64,000 nucleotides of DNA. It comes from JAWHTC01 sp032586155. Its GTDB lineage: Bacteria; Pseudomonadota; Alphaproteobacteria; Rhodobacterales; Rhodobacteraceae. Positions 1 to 7,786 of this stretch are shown here, in pieces; the stretch's first letter is position 1; the number at the start of each line of letters is the position of its first letter. Position numbers and translations under genes: made by a program. The notes beneath the pieces are model-generated. The model searched no databases. It saw only the letters and a list, made by a program, of their open reading frames with translations, and was not told the origin of the DNA. Location: positions 248,001-312,000 of the forward strand of contig NZ_JAWHTC010000003.1 in assembly GCF_032586155.1 (NCBI RefSeq), written 5' to 3'.

Positions 1-1
1 G

Positions 2-724
2 TTTGCCGATGTCGGCGATCGGCTGAAGGCGCGGGTGGCCGAGCGATCCTCGCTGCTTGTCGTGGGGGCGATGGCGGAGGGTGTGCCGGTTGATGAGAGT
101 AACCTCGTGCTCAAGGCGGCGGAATGGATGGGCGTTCCGGCGGCGTTTACCCTGGACAAGCGATTGCCGGCGGCGGCGGGGATTGGCGGCGGGTCGTCGG
201 ATGCAGCTGCGGCGCTGCGCCTGTTGGCAGGGCTGAAGGGGCGAGACCTGCCGAACGGCACCGAGGTGCTGGGCGCGGATGTGCCAGTCTGTATGGTGCC
301 AAGGGCGATGCGGATGCGCGGGATTGGCGAGGTGCTCGGGCCGGTGGATTTGCCGCCCTTGCCCGCCGTTCTGGTCAATCCCGGCGTGGCGGTGCCCACG
401 GGCGGGGTCTTTGCCGGGCTGGCCCGCAAGGACAACCCACCGATGCCACAGAACCTGCCGCAGTTTGCCGGACCGGTTGAGGCCGCGGGCTGGATTGCGC
501 AGCGGCGCAACGATCTGGAAGCGCCCGCAATTGCGCTGGAGCCGGTGATCGGTGAGTTGCTGGCACTGTTGGCGACGTTGCCGGGGGTGCTGCTGGCGCG
601 GATGTCGGGGTCGGGAGCAACCTGTTTTGCCCTTTTTGTTTCGGATGAGGCCGCGCGGGCAGCGGCGGCGCAGATACGCGATGAGAACCCGGGGTTCTGG
701 TGCGAAACGGCGACGCTGAGGTGA
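2..724 (+). CDS. ispE: 4-diphosphocytidyl-2-C-methyl-D-erythritol kinase, 5' end cut by window
   Basis: IspE phosphorylates the 2-hydroxyl of CDP-ME with ATP in the non-mevalonate (MEP) isoprenoid pathway, in the cytoplasm. The open frame enters from the left edge (first residues FADVGDRL, typical of IspE about 40 residues in), so the true start is outside the window; the ATG at 35 is internal. The GHMP-kinase ATP loop PAAAGIGGGSSDAAAAL and the C-terminal GHMP motif MSGSGATCFALF are both present. About 240 residues are visible against a family length near 280. The reading frame is intact to its TGA. Confidence 0.95.
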   Translation, partial: FADVGDRLKARVAERSSLLVVGAMAEGVPVDESNLVLKAAEWMGVPAAFTLDKRLPAAAGIGGGSSDAAAALRLLAGLKGRDLPNGTEVLGADVPVCMVPRAMRMRGIGEVLGPVDLPPLPAVLVNPGVAVPTGGVFAGLARKDNPPMPQNLPQFAGPVEAAGWIAQRRNDLEAPAIALEPVIGELLALLATLPGVLLARMSGSGATCFALFVSDEAARAAAAQIRDENPGFWCETATLR

Positions 725-875
725 CGCCGCCGGTTATGGCCAAGAGCGGACACCGGCAAACAATGCCTGCGTGGATCAAGACACACCGCGTAATCTTCCG
801 CCGGTGCGGCGTGGCGCCTCTTGCAGGCGCGGCGCATCACGCTAATCTAAGCACCAGCAAAAGGAAGCTTACGCC

Positions 876-1199
876 ATGCCCAAGCTGATCCGCATGTATA
901 TCATCAACGTCGCCATCGGGTTCGCCATCGCGGCGGGTTTCGTGGCAATGCTGCTCTACTTCAACATCGCCAACCTGTGGCACCTGGTCAGCAGTTCGGA
1001 CAAGGGGTGGCTCGCGGTGTTGATCCTGTGGATTTCAAACGGGATCATCTTTGCTGGCGTGCAGTTCGGCATCGCGGTAATGCGGATGAAGGATGATGAT
1101 GACGACGACGGCCCGGGCGGCGGATTGCGCGAGCGGGTGATGCCGCCGGTGCGCGAACCGGTGCTGGTGCGGGTAGCGGCGCACAAGCCACGCCCCTAA
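876..1199 (+). CDS. Small two-helix membrane protein, unknown function
   Basis: A 107-residue protein of no recognised function. Two hydrophobic segments (about residues 7-27 and 45-68) are followed by a run of six aspartates and a short basic, proline-rich tail, so it is probably an inner-membrane protein with a soluble C-terminal tail. AAGGAAG sits nine bases before the ATG, a good ribosome-binding site, which supports it being a real gene. It lies downstream of ispE on the same strand with about 150 bases between, so it may have its own promoter. It faces the probable 6S RNA on the other strand. Confidence 0.7.
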   Translation: MPKLIRMYIINVAIGFAIAAGFVAMLLYFNIANLWHLVSSSDKGWLAVLILWISNGIIFAGVQFGIAVMRMKDDDDDDGPGGGLRERVMPPVREPVLVRVAAHKPRP

Positions 1200-1237
1200 T
1201 TGGCGGGCCAACACATCTTTTGTTTCAGAGAAGTAGC

Positions 1238-1395
1238 GGCGGAACCACCCGGACCGTAGGGTTATCTCATTCCCGAGGACCTGTATATACAGGTGGGTGC
1301 CAGGTAACCGGGCCACGACCCGGACAGAGCCAGCTCCCTCGGAATTGCTTAAGGCCACCGGAATGCAACCGTATTACGAGAGGGGCAGAACCGCC
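1238..1395 (-). ncRNA. ssrS: Probable 6S RNA (rod-shaped 158-nt RNA)
   Basis: Read on the minus strand this stretch folds into one long rod. The ends pair as GGCGG/CCGCC, then a UU/UU internal loop, then CUGCCC/GGGUGG. An unpaired central region follows, then GGUU/AACC and CAUUCC/GGAAUG, and inner hairpins CCGGG...CCCGG and ACCUGUAUAUACAGGU. A closed stem, central bubble and branched apex with a total of about 158 nt is the shape and size of 6S RNA, which binds the RNA polymerase holoenzyme by mimicking an open promoter. A promoter placed to start exactly at the base of the stem supports the strand. The family name rests on shape and size, not on a covariance search; another structured RNA is possible. 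Confidence 0.6.
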
Positions 1396-1401
1396 AAGGA
1401 T

Positions 1402-1430
1402 CAGATAAGCACAAGAGCCCGGCGGGACAA
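1402..1430 (-). promoter_or_regulatory. Predicted promoter of the 6S-like RNA
   Basis: On the minus strand TTGTCC (1430-1425) and TATCTG (1407-1402) are separated by 17 bases, a sigma-70 layout. Seven bases downstream of the -10 element is 1395, the first base of the RNA's closing stem. The elements match the consensus only in part; it is the spacing and the coincidence with the stem that make the call. Confidence 0.5.
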
Positions 1431-1431
1431 G

Positions 1432-1842
1432 TCACATTTCCAAGTTTTGCATTTGTGACAGGAACCCGTGCCAACCCTTGTCGAGTGCCATGATCAGGCC
1501 GAAACCCTCTTGTGACTGAGGCAGGCCAGAATGTTCCAGTGTCAGACGGGTGCCGCCGGGGGCGTCTTCAAGCGTCCATTCGACCGTGCTCATCGCACCG
1601 TTCATCGGGCCGACGGTGAAGTCCCAACGCATGTAATCCGGCGCGCGCATCTCGGTGACGGTTCCCCAGCACATGCGATCGCCGTCCTTTTGACTGATCA
1701 GGGTGTAGTCGGCACCATTCTGCAAGTCGGCTTTGGCGGGATGGAACCACTGGCCGAGGAGGTCGGCCTGGGTCAGATAATCCCAGACAGTGCCGCGGTT
1801 GGCGGCGATGTGGATGGATTTGCGGATCGTCGTGTCAGTCAT
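1432..1842 (-). CDS. SRPBCC / Aha1-like domain protein
   Basis: A 136-residue single-domain protein of the SRPBCC (START-like) fold, AHSA1 subgroup, which forms a cavity for hydrophobic ligands; the ligand is unknown. The family pattern is visible: an N-terminal strand SIHIAANRGTVWDYLT, QWFHP, a central GTVTEM...MRWDF, and the closing helix with GW near the C-terminus. The frame extends to a TTG at 1848, but the ATG at 1842 with AGGGAA upstream is preferred. The start overlaps the end of the ArsR gene by 8 bases, so the two are co-transcribed. ArsR-SRPBCC pairs are common in Proteobacteria; their role is usually undefined. Confidence 0.85.
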   Translation of the reverse strand: MTDTTIRKSIHIAANRGTVWDYLTQADLLGQWFHPAKADLQNGADYTLISQKDGDRMCWGTVTEMRAPDYMRWDFTVGPMNGAMSTVEWTLEDAPGGTRLTLEHSGLPQSQEGFGLIMALDKGWHGFLSQMQNLEM

Positions 1843-2158
1843 TGTCAAATTCCCTGTTTTCTATGGTGGTTTTCAGATCGGACAGGCGGTCGGTCCAGAA
1901 CTGGTCGAAGTAGGTCAGCCAGTCGCGCACCGGCTCCATGCCTTCGGGGCGCAGCGCGTTATAGGTTTCGCGGCCCTGGCGCCGGACGGTGATCAGCGCG
2001 CCATCCTCGAGCACGTTGAGGTGTTTCTTGATCGCGGCCCGGGTCATATCGAACCGGTCGGAAACCTGAGCCACGGTCATTTCTCCGCTGCCCAGAAGGC
2101 AGAGAATGTCGCGTCGTGTCGGATCGGACAGGGCGCGGAAGGCGGATTGTGGTGTCAT
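1835..2158 (-). CDS. ArsR-family winged-helix transcriptional regulator
   Basis: A 107-residue DNA-binding repressor. The ArsR pattern is clear: AFRALSDPTRRDILCLL at the N-terminus, then the recognition region MTVAQVSDRFDMTRAAIKKHLNVLEDGALI. No metal-binding cysteine pair is present, so it is not an arsenite/metal sensor of the classic type. An upstream ATG exists at 2191, but GAGGAAAA placed seven bases before the ATG at 2158 decides the start and leaves the repeated operator outside the coding region. It overlaps the SRPBCC gene and probably represses its own two-gene operon. Confidence 0.88.
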   Translation of the reverse strand: MTPQSAFRALSDPTRRDILCLLGSGEMTVAQVSDRFDMTRAAIKKHLNVLEDGALITVRRQGRETYNALRPEGMEPVRDWLTYFDQFWTDRLSDLKTTIENREFDND

Positions 2159-2173
2159 GGTTTTCCTCGTCAC

Positions 2174-2214
2174 GATACCAAAAGGTTTCATTTATATATG
2201 ATACCAAAAGGTAT
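2174..2214. promoter_or_regulatory. Tandem operator for the ArsR/SRPBCC operon
   Basis: The motif GATACCAAAAGGT occurs twice, at 2174-2186 and 2200-2212, 26 bases apart. The second copy is a perfect inverted repeat, ATACC-AAAA-GGTAT (2201-2214). The repeats flank an AT-rich stretch (TTTATATAT) that would hold the -10 element. This is the expected layout for a self-repressing dimer that binds two sites on one promoter. Confidence 0.7.
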
Positions 2215-2279
2215 TATGTCAAGAGGTCTGCCACTTTCCACCCCTTGAAAGATGTTCATCTTTTGTTCATGATTGAGGG

Positions 2280-2723
<444 letters not shown>

Positions 2724-2761
2724 GCGAGCACAAATTTAGCGAATACTCGGCGTACGCGCTG

Positions 2762-2947
2762 TTACTTGCGGGCGCGGGCGGCCTTTGCGGCGGCCTTGAT
2801 CTCGTCGGCGATTTCCTCGGCCTCTTCGGGATCGAAGTCCATCGGGATCTCGAACTGGCCGGCGTCGATGAAAATCCGCACCATACCCTGATCGGTCGGG
2901 CCGATCTGCATGTTTGCGGTGATGTCGCTTTCGTCGTTGATGCCCAT
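2762..2947 (-). CDS. Small conserved acidic protein, unknown function
   Basis: A 61-residue acidic protein with a short basic C-terminal end. It has a compact beta-rich front (GMVRIFIDAGQFEIPMDF) followed by an acidic helix DPEEAEEIADEIKAAAKAA. AGGAGG nine bases before the ATG supports translation. No signal peptide or membrane segment is present. I recognise it as a type found beside core genes in Rhodobacteraceae but know no function. Confidence 0.75.
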   Translation of the reverse strand: MGINDESDITANMQIGPTDQGMVRIFIDAGQFEIPMDFDPEEAEEIADEIKAAAKAARARK

Positions 2948-3026
2948 GGTCCGGCCCTCCTGATACTGGAGAGGGCCTAACGATTTCGAGCTTGTGATGC
3001 AAGACGCTGGCCGCCATCCTGCATCT

Positions 3027-3509
3027 ATGAGCGAGATGATCCTGAGAGACCTGCAAATTGGCGATGCCGGGTGGCTGATCGAGCAGCATGCGAAGCTCTA
3101 TGCGCGTGAAGAGGGGTTCGATCATACGTTCGAGGCGCTGGTGGCGGAGATTCTGGCCGGGTTCATCCGCGATCATGACCCTGCCTGCGAACGCGGCTGG
3201 ATCGCCGAACAAGACGGGCAGCGGTTTGGCTCGATATTCTGCGTGCGGGTGGATGCGGACACGGCCAAGCTGCGCCTGTTTCTGACCGTGCCGGAGGCCC
3301 GGGGAAGGGGCGTGGGCAAGCAGTTGTTGGCAGAGTGCATGGGCTACGCCCGCGAAAACGGGTACAAGCGGATGCAGCTTTGGACCCATGAAAGCCACCG
3401 CGCGGCCTGTGCACTCTACACTGCCGCCGGCTGGGAATGCGTTTCGTCCAAGCCGGTTCATTCCTTTGGTGTCGATCTGATCGAGCAAAGCTGGGAAATC
3501 ACGCTTTAA
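3027..3509 (+). CDS. GNAT family N-acetyltransferase
   Basis: A 160-residue acyl-CoA N-acyltransferase. The acetyl-CoA pyrophosphate loop is visible as ARGRGVGKQLL after the strand LRLFLTVPE, and the C-terminal ALYTAAGWE motif is typical. The substrate cannot be read. The open frame continues upstream to a GTG at 2994, but homologues of this shape begin near MILRDLQ; the ATG at 3027 is chosen, with 3036 also possible, since neither has a strong ribosome-binding site. It precedes tRNA-His on the same strand. Confidence 0.88.
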   Translation: MSEMILRDLQIGDAGWLIEQHAKLYAREEGFDHTFEALVAEILAGFIRDHDPACERGWIAEQDGQRFGSIFCVRVDADTAKLRLFLTVPEARGRGVGKQLLAECMGYARENGYKRMQLWTHESHRAACALYTAAGWECVSSKPVHSFGVDLIEQSWEITL

Positions 3510-3553
3510 ACCTCTTGCATTCGGCGCGCTGGAAAGCTAAATCGCGCTTCAGT

Positions 3554-3630
3554 GCCGCCTTAGCTCAGTTGGTTAGAGCGCTGGATTGTGGATCCAGAGG
3601 TCCCCTGTTCAAGCCAGGGAGGCGGTACCA
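3554..3630 (+). tRNA. tRNA-His (GTG anticodon)
   Basis: A complete cloverleaf: acceptor GCCGCCU/AGGCGGU, D arm with AGCTCAGTTGGTTAGAGC, anticodon stem CTGGA/TCCAG around TT-GTG-GA, T arm CCCTG-TTCAAGC-CAGGG, discriminator A73 and an encoded CCA end. The extra 5' G(-1) that marks tRNA-His in most bacteria has no C73 partner here; position 73 is A, which is the known alphaproteobacterial form. A possible promoter, TTGCAT-16-CTAAAT, lies just upstream at about 3517-3544. Confidence 0.97.
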
Positions 3631-3727
3631 CTTCTCTCTACGATCATTACTTTGGATGTGGCTGGCTTTGCTGTGGTTGCTATAGGTGCAGAATGGTCTC
3701 AAGCGGCCCTTAAAACACCCCTCCCCA

Positions 3728-3826
3728 CCTCTTCCTGTTGCCAGAAATATCCCGGGGGGTCTGGGGGGCAGCGCCCCCCAGCCGGTCGGATTGCGAAGCA
3801 ATTCGAAAACCTGCTCCAGGCCTAAA
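3728..3826 (-). repeat. Dispersed hairpin repeat, copy A
   Basis: First of three related copies. It contains the near-perfect hairpin CTGGGGGGC-agc-GCCCCCCAG (3761-3781), a CCGGTCGGATTGCGAAGC segment and TTCGAAA. On the minus strand it ends in the edge motif GATATTTCTGGCAACAGG. It lies between the convergent tRNA-His and HisD-like genes. The core is almost identical, in opposite orientation, to the copy at 9364-9442. Confidence 0.8.
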
Positions 3827-3846
3827 TCGGTCGTCCGGCCTGACTT

Positions 3847-5115
3847 CTAATGTTTCAATCGCAGTTCGGCGGCGCGGGCATGGCCTTCCATGCCTTCCAT
3901 CCGGCTGATCCGGGCGGTGCGAACCGCCAGTTCATGCGAGGCCTCGCCCGTGCAGCGTTGCCAGGTCACGGTTTTGGTGAATTTATGCACCGAGAGCCCG
4001 CCGGTATAGCGGGCCGCGCCCGAAGTGGGCAGGACATGGTTGGGGCCGGCGGTCTTGTCGCCGAAGGACACGGTGGTGTCCGCGCCAAGAAAGAGCGAGC
4101 CGTAGGAGGTAAGGCGGGAAAGCCACCAGTCGAGGTTCTCGGCCTGCACTTGCAGATGTTCGGGGGCATAGCTGTCCGAAACCTGCGCGGCCTCCTCGGC
4201 GCTGTCGCAGAGGACCACTTCGGCCCGTTCGGCCCACGAGGCGCGGGCGACCGAGGCATTGGGTTCGGGCAGGGCGTCGATCAAGGCGCCTGCGCGGGCC
4301 ATCACGCCGTCGGCGAGCGCTTGGTCGGTGGTGACAAGCCAGACCGGGCTGTCGGCGCCGTGTTCGGCCTGGCTCACCAGGTCCCAGGCGACGGTTTCAA
4401 CGTCGGCGGTGTGATCGGCGATCACCAGCGAATCCGTCGGCCCGGCGAACATGTCGATGCCGATGGGGCCGAAAAGCATGCGCTTGGCTTCGGCCACGTA
4501 GCTATTGCCGGGGCCGACCAGGATGTCGGCCGGACGTGCGCCGAACAGGCCCTGGGCCATTGCGGCGATGCCCTGCACGCCCCCGAGGTTGAGGATCAGG
4601 TCGGCACCCGCAAGGTCCATGGCATAGATGATCGCATCAGGGATGCCGGTATCGGGGCGAGTGGGCGAAACGGCAGTGATATGGGGCACGCCCGCGACCT
4701 TGGCGGTGGTGATGGTCATCAGCGCACTGGCAATATGGCTGTAACGTCCACCGGGGACGTAGCAACCGGCAGATGACACGGGGATCTGTTTCTGCCCCGC
4801 GATCAGGCCGGGGATGACCTCGATCTCGCAATCTGAGATCGTGGCCTTCTGGGCCTCGGCAAAGCGGAGGATATTGGCGTGGGCGAACCGGATGTCGTCC
4901 TTCAGGTCTTGCGGGACCCGGTCGCAGGCGGCGTGGCGCTCAGCATCGGAAAGGGCAATGTCGCCGGTCCAACCATCAAGCCGCTCTGCATAACGTTTCA
5001 CCGCGTCTTCACCCTCACTTGCGATATTTGTGAGCATGATCTCTACGGTGTCGCGGATGTCGCTGTTCTCGGACGCGGGGCGGGGGGCCGCTTGTTTGAG
5101 GTAGGTAATCGCCAT
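3847..5115 (-). CDS. HisD-family NAD-dependent dehydrogenase (HpsN-like subgroup)
   Basis: A 422-residue zinc/NAD dehydrogenase of the histidinol dehydrogenase family. The catalytic and metal residues of the family are present: SQAEHGADSP (Gln and His zinc ligands), YAPEHLQV (catalytic Glu-His), GDKTAGPNHVLPTSG (Asp ligand) and EGMEGHARAAE (last His ligand). Details such as GCYVPGGRYSH and KTVTWQRCTGEAS resemble the subgroup that oxidises alcohols such as 2,3-dihydroxypropanesulfonate (HpsN) rather than biosynthetic HisD. It is followed 53 bases downstream of the DMGDH-like gene, apparently in one operon, which also argues for catabolism. The substrate is unknown; a true HisD cannot be excluded by sequence alone. 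Confidence 0.75.
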   Translation of the reverse strand: MAITYLKQAAPRPASENSDIRDTVEIMLTNIASEGEDAVKRYAERLDGWTGDIALSDAERHAACDRVPQDLKDDIRFAHANILRFAEAQKATISDCEIEVIPGLIAGQKQIPVSSAGCYVPGGRYSHIASALMTITTAKVAGVPHITAVSPTRPDTGIPDAIIYAMDLAGADLILNLGGVQGIAAMAQGLFGARPADILVGPGNSYVAEAKRMLFGPIGIDMFAGPTDSLVIADHTADVETVAWDLVSQAEHGADSPVWLVTTDQALADGVMARAGALIDALPEPNASVARASWAERAEVVLCDSAEEAAQVSDSYAPEHLQVQAENLDWWLSRLTSYGSLFLGADTTVSFGDKTAGPNHVLPTSGAARYTGGLSVHKFTKTVTWQRCTGEASHELAVRTARISRMEGMEGHARAAELRLKH

Positions 5116-5168
5116 TGGGATCTCGAAATGTCAGGGGCGGGTATGCCCGGTGTGAAACAGTTGCGGGG

Positions 5169-7604
5169 TCAGCCCTTTATCCGGGAAAACGCCGGGTCGT
5201 AGGGAGACGGGGAAATAACCGTGGCAACAATCAGGTCGCCACAGAGATTAAGCTGCATGGTTTGGTCGGGCTCTGCAAGGGCGGGCTCGACAAAGGCATA
5301 TGCGAGGTTCTTGTCCACCCGGTGGCCCCAGTCGCCCGAGGTGATCGTGCCGACAACCCTGTCGCCTTGCATGAGCGAAGCCCCGCCATGGGCCGGGGCG
5401 CCGGTGGTGTTGATCTCAAGGGTGACGAATTGTTTTCGCGGGCCGTTTTCGCGGCGCTTGATCAGCGCGTCGCGACCGATGAAATCGGGCTTGTCGAGCT
5501 TGACGAAGCGGTCGAGGCCGGTCTCGAACGGGTCGAACTCGGTCAACAGGTCGGCTTTCCAGTGCAGGAAGCCCTTTTCCATCCGCATTGAGTCCACCGC
5601 GCGGGCACCGAAGAGTTTGAGGCCGTGGGGATTCCCGGCCTCGCGCAGGGCGAGATAGGCGGCGTAGAGCGAGGCATTCGGGACGTGGATTTCATAGGCC
5701 AGCTCGCCCGAGAAGCTGACCGCCATGACGGTGGCCGGGGCGAAACCGATGAAACATTCACGGACGGAAAGCCACGGGAACGCTTCGGCGGACCAGTCGC
5801 CGCGAGCGCAGGAGGCGAGCACGTCGCGGGCCTTGGGACCTGCGAGGACGAGGATGGTCTGCTCATTGGTAAGCGAACGGATTTGCACGTCTTCATCGTC
5901 GCGCAGGTGCTGGGTCAGCCAATCCATGTCGTGAAATTCGCTGGCGGCTGCCGAGCCGTACCAGATTCGGTCGGGGCCGCGGTCCGAGGCGGGGAGGTTG
6001 GCGAAGGTAGCCTCGGATTTGATCATGCCGTGGTGGTTCAGGAGATAGCCGAGACCGACACGGTTCGGGCGTTTCGTAACGTTGCCGCAGAACATGCGGT
6101 CGAGGAATGTATGGGCATCGGTGCCTGTGATCTGGAAGCGGTTGAAGCCGCTGACCTCGCAGAGGCCGACATTGGTTTGGACGTTGTGCACTTCCGCCGC
6201 GATGACGTCGAAGGCCTCGTCGAAATTAAAGCTGAGGGAAGGGTGAAATTCGGGCGTGGGCTTGATGTAGTCGACCCGCTCCCAACCGTTGACCAGGGCG
6301 AACTCGGCGCCCTCCGCGGCCATGATAGGCGTAAGGGGTGTGGTTTTTGCCGGGCGACCCGCGGGGCGGTGTTCGTGGGGGAAGTGGAAGCGGAATTCGT
6401 TCTGGTAGTCCTCGATCGCCTTCAATGAGGTCAGTTCCACGTTGGCGTGGCCGGTGAAGCGGCGCGGGTCGATGCACCAGGTGTCATAGCAAGCTTCGCC
6501 GTGCACGATCTGTTGCGCCAGAAGCCAGCCGTGGCCGCCGCCTTCGCCAAGGCCAGCCCGCAGACCGATGATGCAAAACGCATTGCGTTTGCCGGGAATC
6601 GGGCCGACCAGCGGGGCACCGTCGATGGTGTAGGTGATGGGGCCGTTGACGATGGCGCGGATGCCGGTTTCTTCGAGCGCGGGCATACGCTCAAACGCCC
6701 CGGCGAGGACGTCCATGACACGATCGAGATCGTCGGGGCAGAGCGCGTTGACGAAATTCGGGTCGATCCCGTCCATGCCCCACGGTTTGCAGTCCTGTTC
6801 ATAGAACCCGACCAGCAGTCCGCCTTTTTCCTGGCGGCTGTAATAATCCGAGATCGGGCAGCGGAGCAGGGGCATGCGGTGGCCTGCCTTGGCAATGCCG
6901 GGGATGTCCTCGGTCAGGAAATACTGATGCTCCATGCTGGCGACAGGGTGGTGCACGCCCATCATCGCACCGACTTCGTTCACCCGATAGCCGCCAGCAT
7001 TGACGACGATGTCACAGTCGATATCGCCTTTTTCGGTGTGCACGGTCCAGGTGTCGTCTTTGTGCTGGGTCAGCGCCGTGACCGGCGTATTGCGATAGAC
7101 CTCGGCTCCGGCCTTGCGGGCGTGGAAGGCCAGCGCCTGGCAGAGCTGCGCCGGGTCGATATCGCCATCGAGCGGATCCCATAACCCACCCAGCAGATTG
7201 GTGGTGGAAATCAGAGGGTGGCGGCGGGCGCATTCCTGCGCATCGATGATTTCAAACTCGACCCCCATTCCACGCGCCATCGAGGCGAAGTGGCGATAGC
7301 CCTGCATCTGTGCCTCGGTGTTGGCAAGGCGGATGCCGCCATCGGCGTGGTGATAGTTGATCGGGTACTCGGGGTTTTCCGAGAGGTCCTTGTAGAGTTT
7401 GATCGAGTGGGTTTTGAGGCCGACCATGGTCTGGTTCATGCCGAAATTTGTCACCTGCGCAGCGGAATGCCAGGTGGTACCCGAGGTCAGCTCGTTGCGT
7501 TCCACCAGGATCACGTCGCTCCAACCCTCCTGCGTCAGGTGGTAGAGCGTTGAACACCCGGCGATGCCGCCGCCGATAACCACAACCTTGGTGCGCGATT
7601 TCAT
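5169..7604 (-). CDS. Dimethylglycine/sarcosine dehydrogenase-like FAD and folate enzyme
   Basis: An 811-residue two-part enzyme. The N-terminal half is a DAO-type FAD oxidoreductase with the dinucleotide loop VVVIGGGIAGCSTLYHL (residues 7-23) and TWHSAAQ, whose His matches the residue that carries covalent FAD in dimethylglycine dehydrogenase. From about residue 430 it continues into a GcvT-like aminomethyltransferase domain that would pass the released one-carbon unit to tetrahydrofolate. Length and order match DMGDH/SARDH. AGAGGTC precedes the ATG. It heads an operon with the HisD-like gene and diverges from the MttB-like gene, suggesting stepwise N-demethylation of a methylated amine. The exact substrate is not readable. 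Confidence 0.85.
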   Translation of the reverse strand: MKSRTKVVVIGGGIAGCSTLYHLTQEGWSDVILVERNELTSGTTWHSAAQVTNFGMNQTMVGLKTHSIKLYKDLSENPEYPINYHHADGGIRLANTEAQMQGYRHFASMARGMGVEFEIIDAQECARRHPLISTTNLLGGLWDPLDGDIDPAQLCQALAFHARKAGAEVYRNTPVTALTQHKDDTWTVHTEKGDIDCDIVVNAGGYRVNEVGAMMGVHHPVASMEHQYFLTEDIPGIAKAGHRMPLLRCPISDYYSRQEKGGLLVGFYEQDCKPWGMDGIDPNFVNALCPDDLDRVMDVLAGAFERMPALEETGIRAIVNGPITYTIDGAPLVGPIPGKRNAFCIIGLRAGLGEGGGHGWLLAQQIVHGEACYDTWCIDPRRFTGHANVELTSLKAIEDYQNEFRFHFPHEHRPAGRPAKTTPLTPIMAAEGAEFALVNGWERVDYIKPTPEFHPSLSFNFDEAFDVIAAEVHNVQTNVGLCEVSGFNRFQITGTDAHTFLDRMFCGNVTKRPNRVGLGYLLNHHGMIKSEATFANLPASDRGPDRIWYGSAAASEFHDMDWLTQHLRDDEDVQIRSLTNEQTILVLAGPKARDVLASCARGDWSAEAFPWLSVRECFIGFAPATVMAVSFSGELAYEIHVPNASLYAAYLALREAGNPHGLKLFGARAVDSMRMEKGFLHWKADLLTEFDPFETGLDRFVKLDKPDFIGRDALIKRRENGPRKQFVTLEINTTGAPAHGGASLMQGDRVVGTITSGDWGHRVDKNLAYAFVEPALAEPDQTMQLNLCGDLIVATVISPSPYDPAFSRIKG

Positions 7605-7786
7605 GCCTGACCTCTTGTTCGGTGAGTTGCCGGGATTTTGAGGGGCAGGAGGCGGGGTTTGGCAATTCGGATGTGAGTGATCGCAAATAATCGAAACAGG
7701 TTTCCGAAAATTTCACATATGTAGTGGAATGTTTGCCTCGGGCCAGTCCTGGATCGTTGAATTTTGCAGTGAAAGAAGGATCTGGA

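Noticed and set aside
375..779. Long minus-strand frame across ispE
   Set aside because: Shadow of ispE in GC-rich sequence; proline/arginine-rich, with no family pattern or ribosome-binding site.
1238..1395. Cobalamin, TPP or SAM riboswitch in this region
   Set aside because: None of the conserved boxes are present, and the region is not a leader of a fitting gene; a rod-shaped RNA explains the pairing better.
1035..1408. Short frames over the rod-shaped RNA region
   Set aside because: They run across the RNA helices and promoter and have no protein pattern.
2736..3488. 250-residue minus-strand frame over the GNAT gene
   Set aside because: Opposite-strand shadow; the GNAT motifs on the plus strand are clear, and this frame also runs over the small acidic-protein gene.
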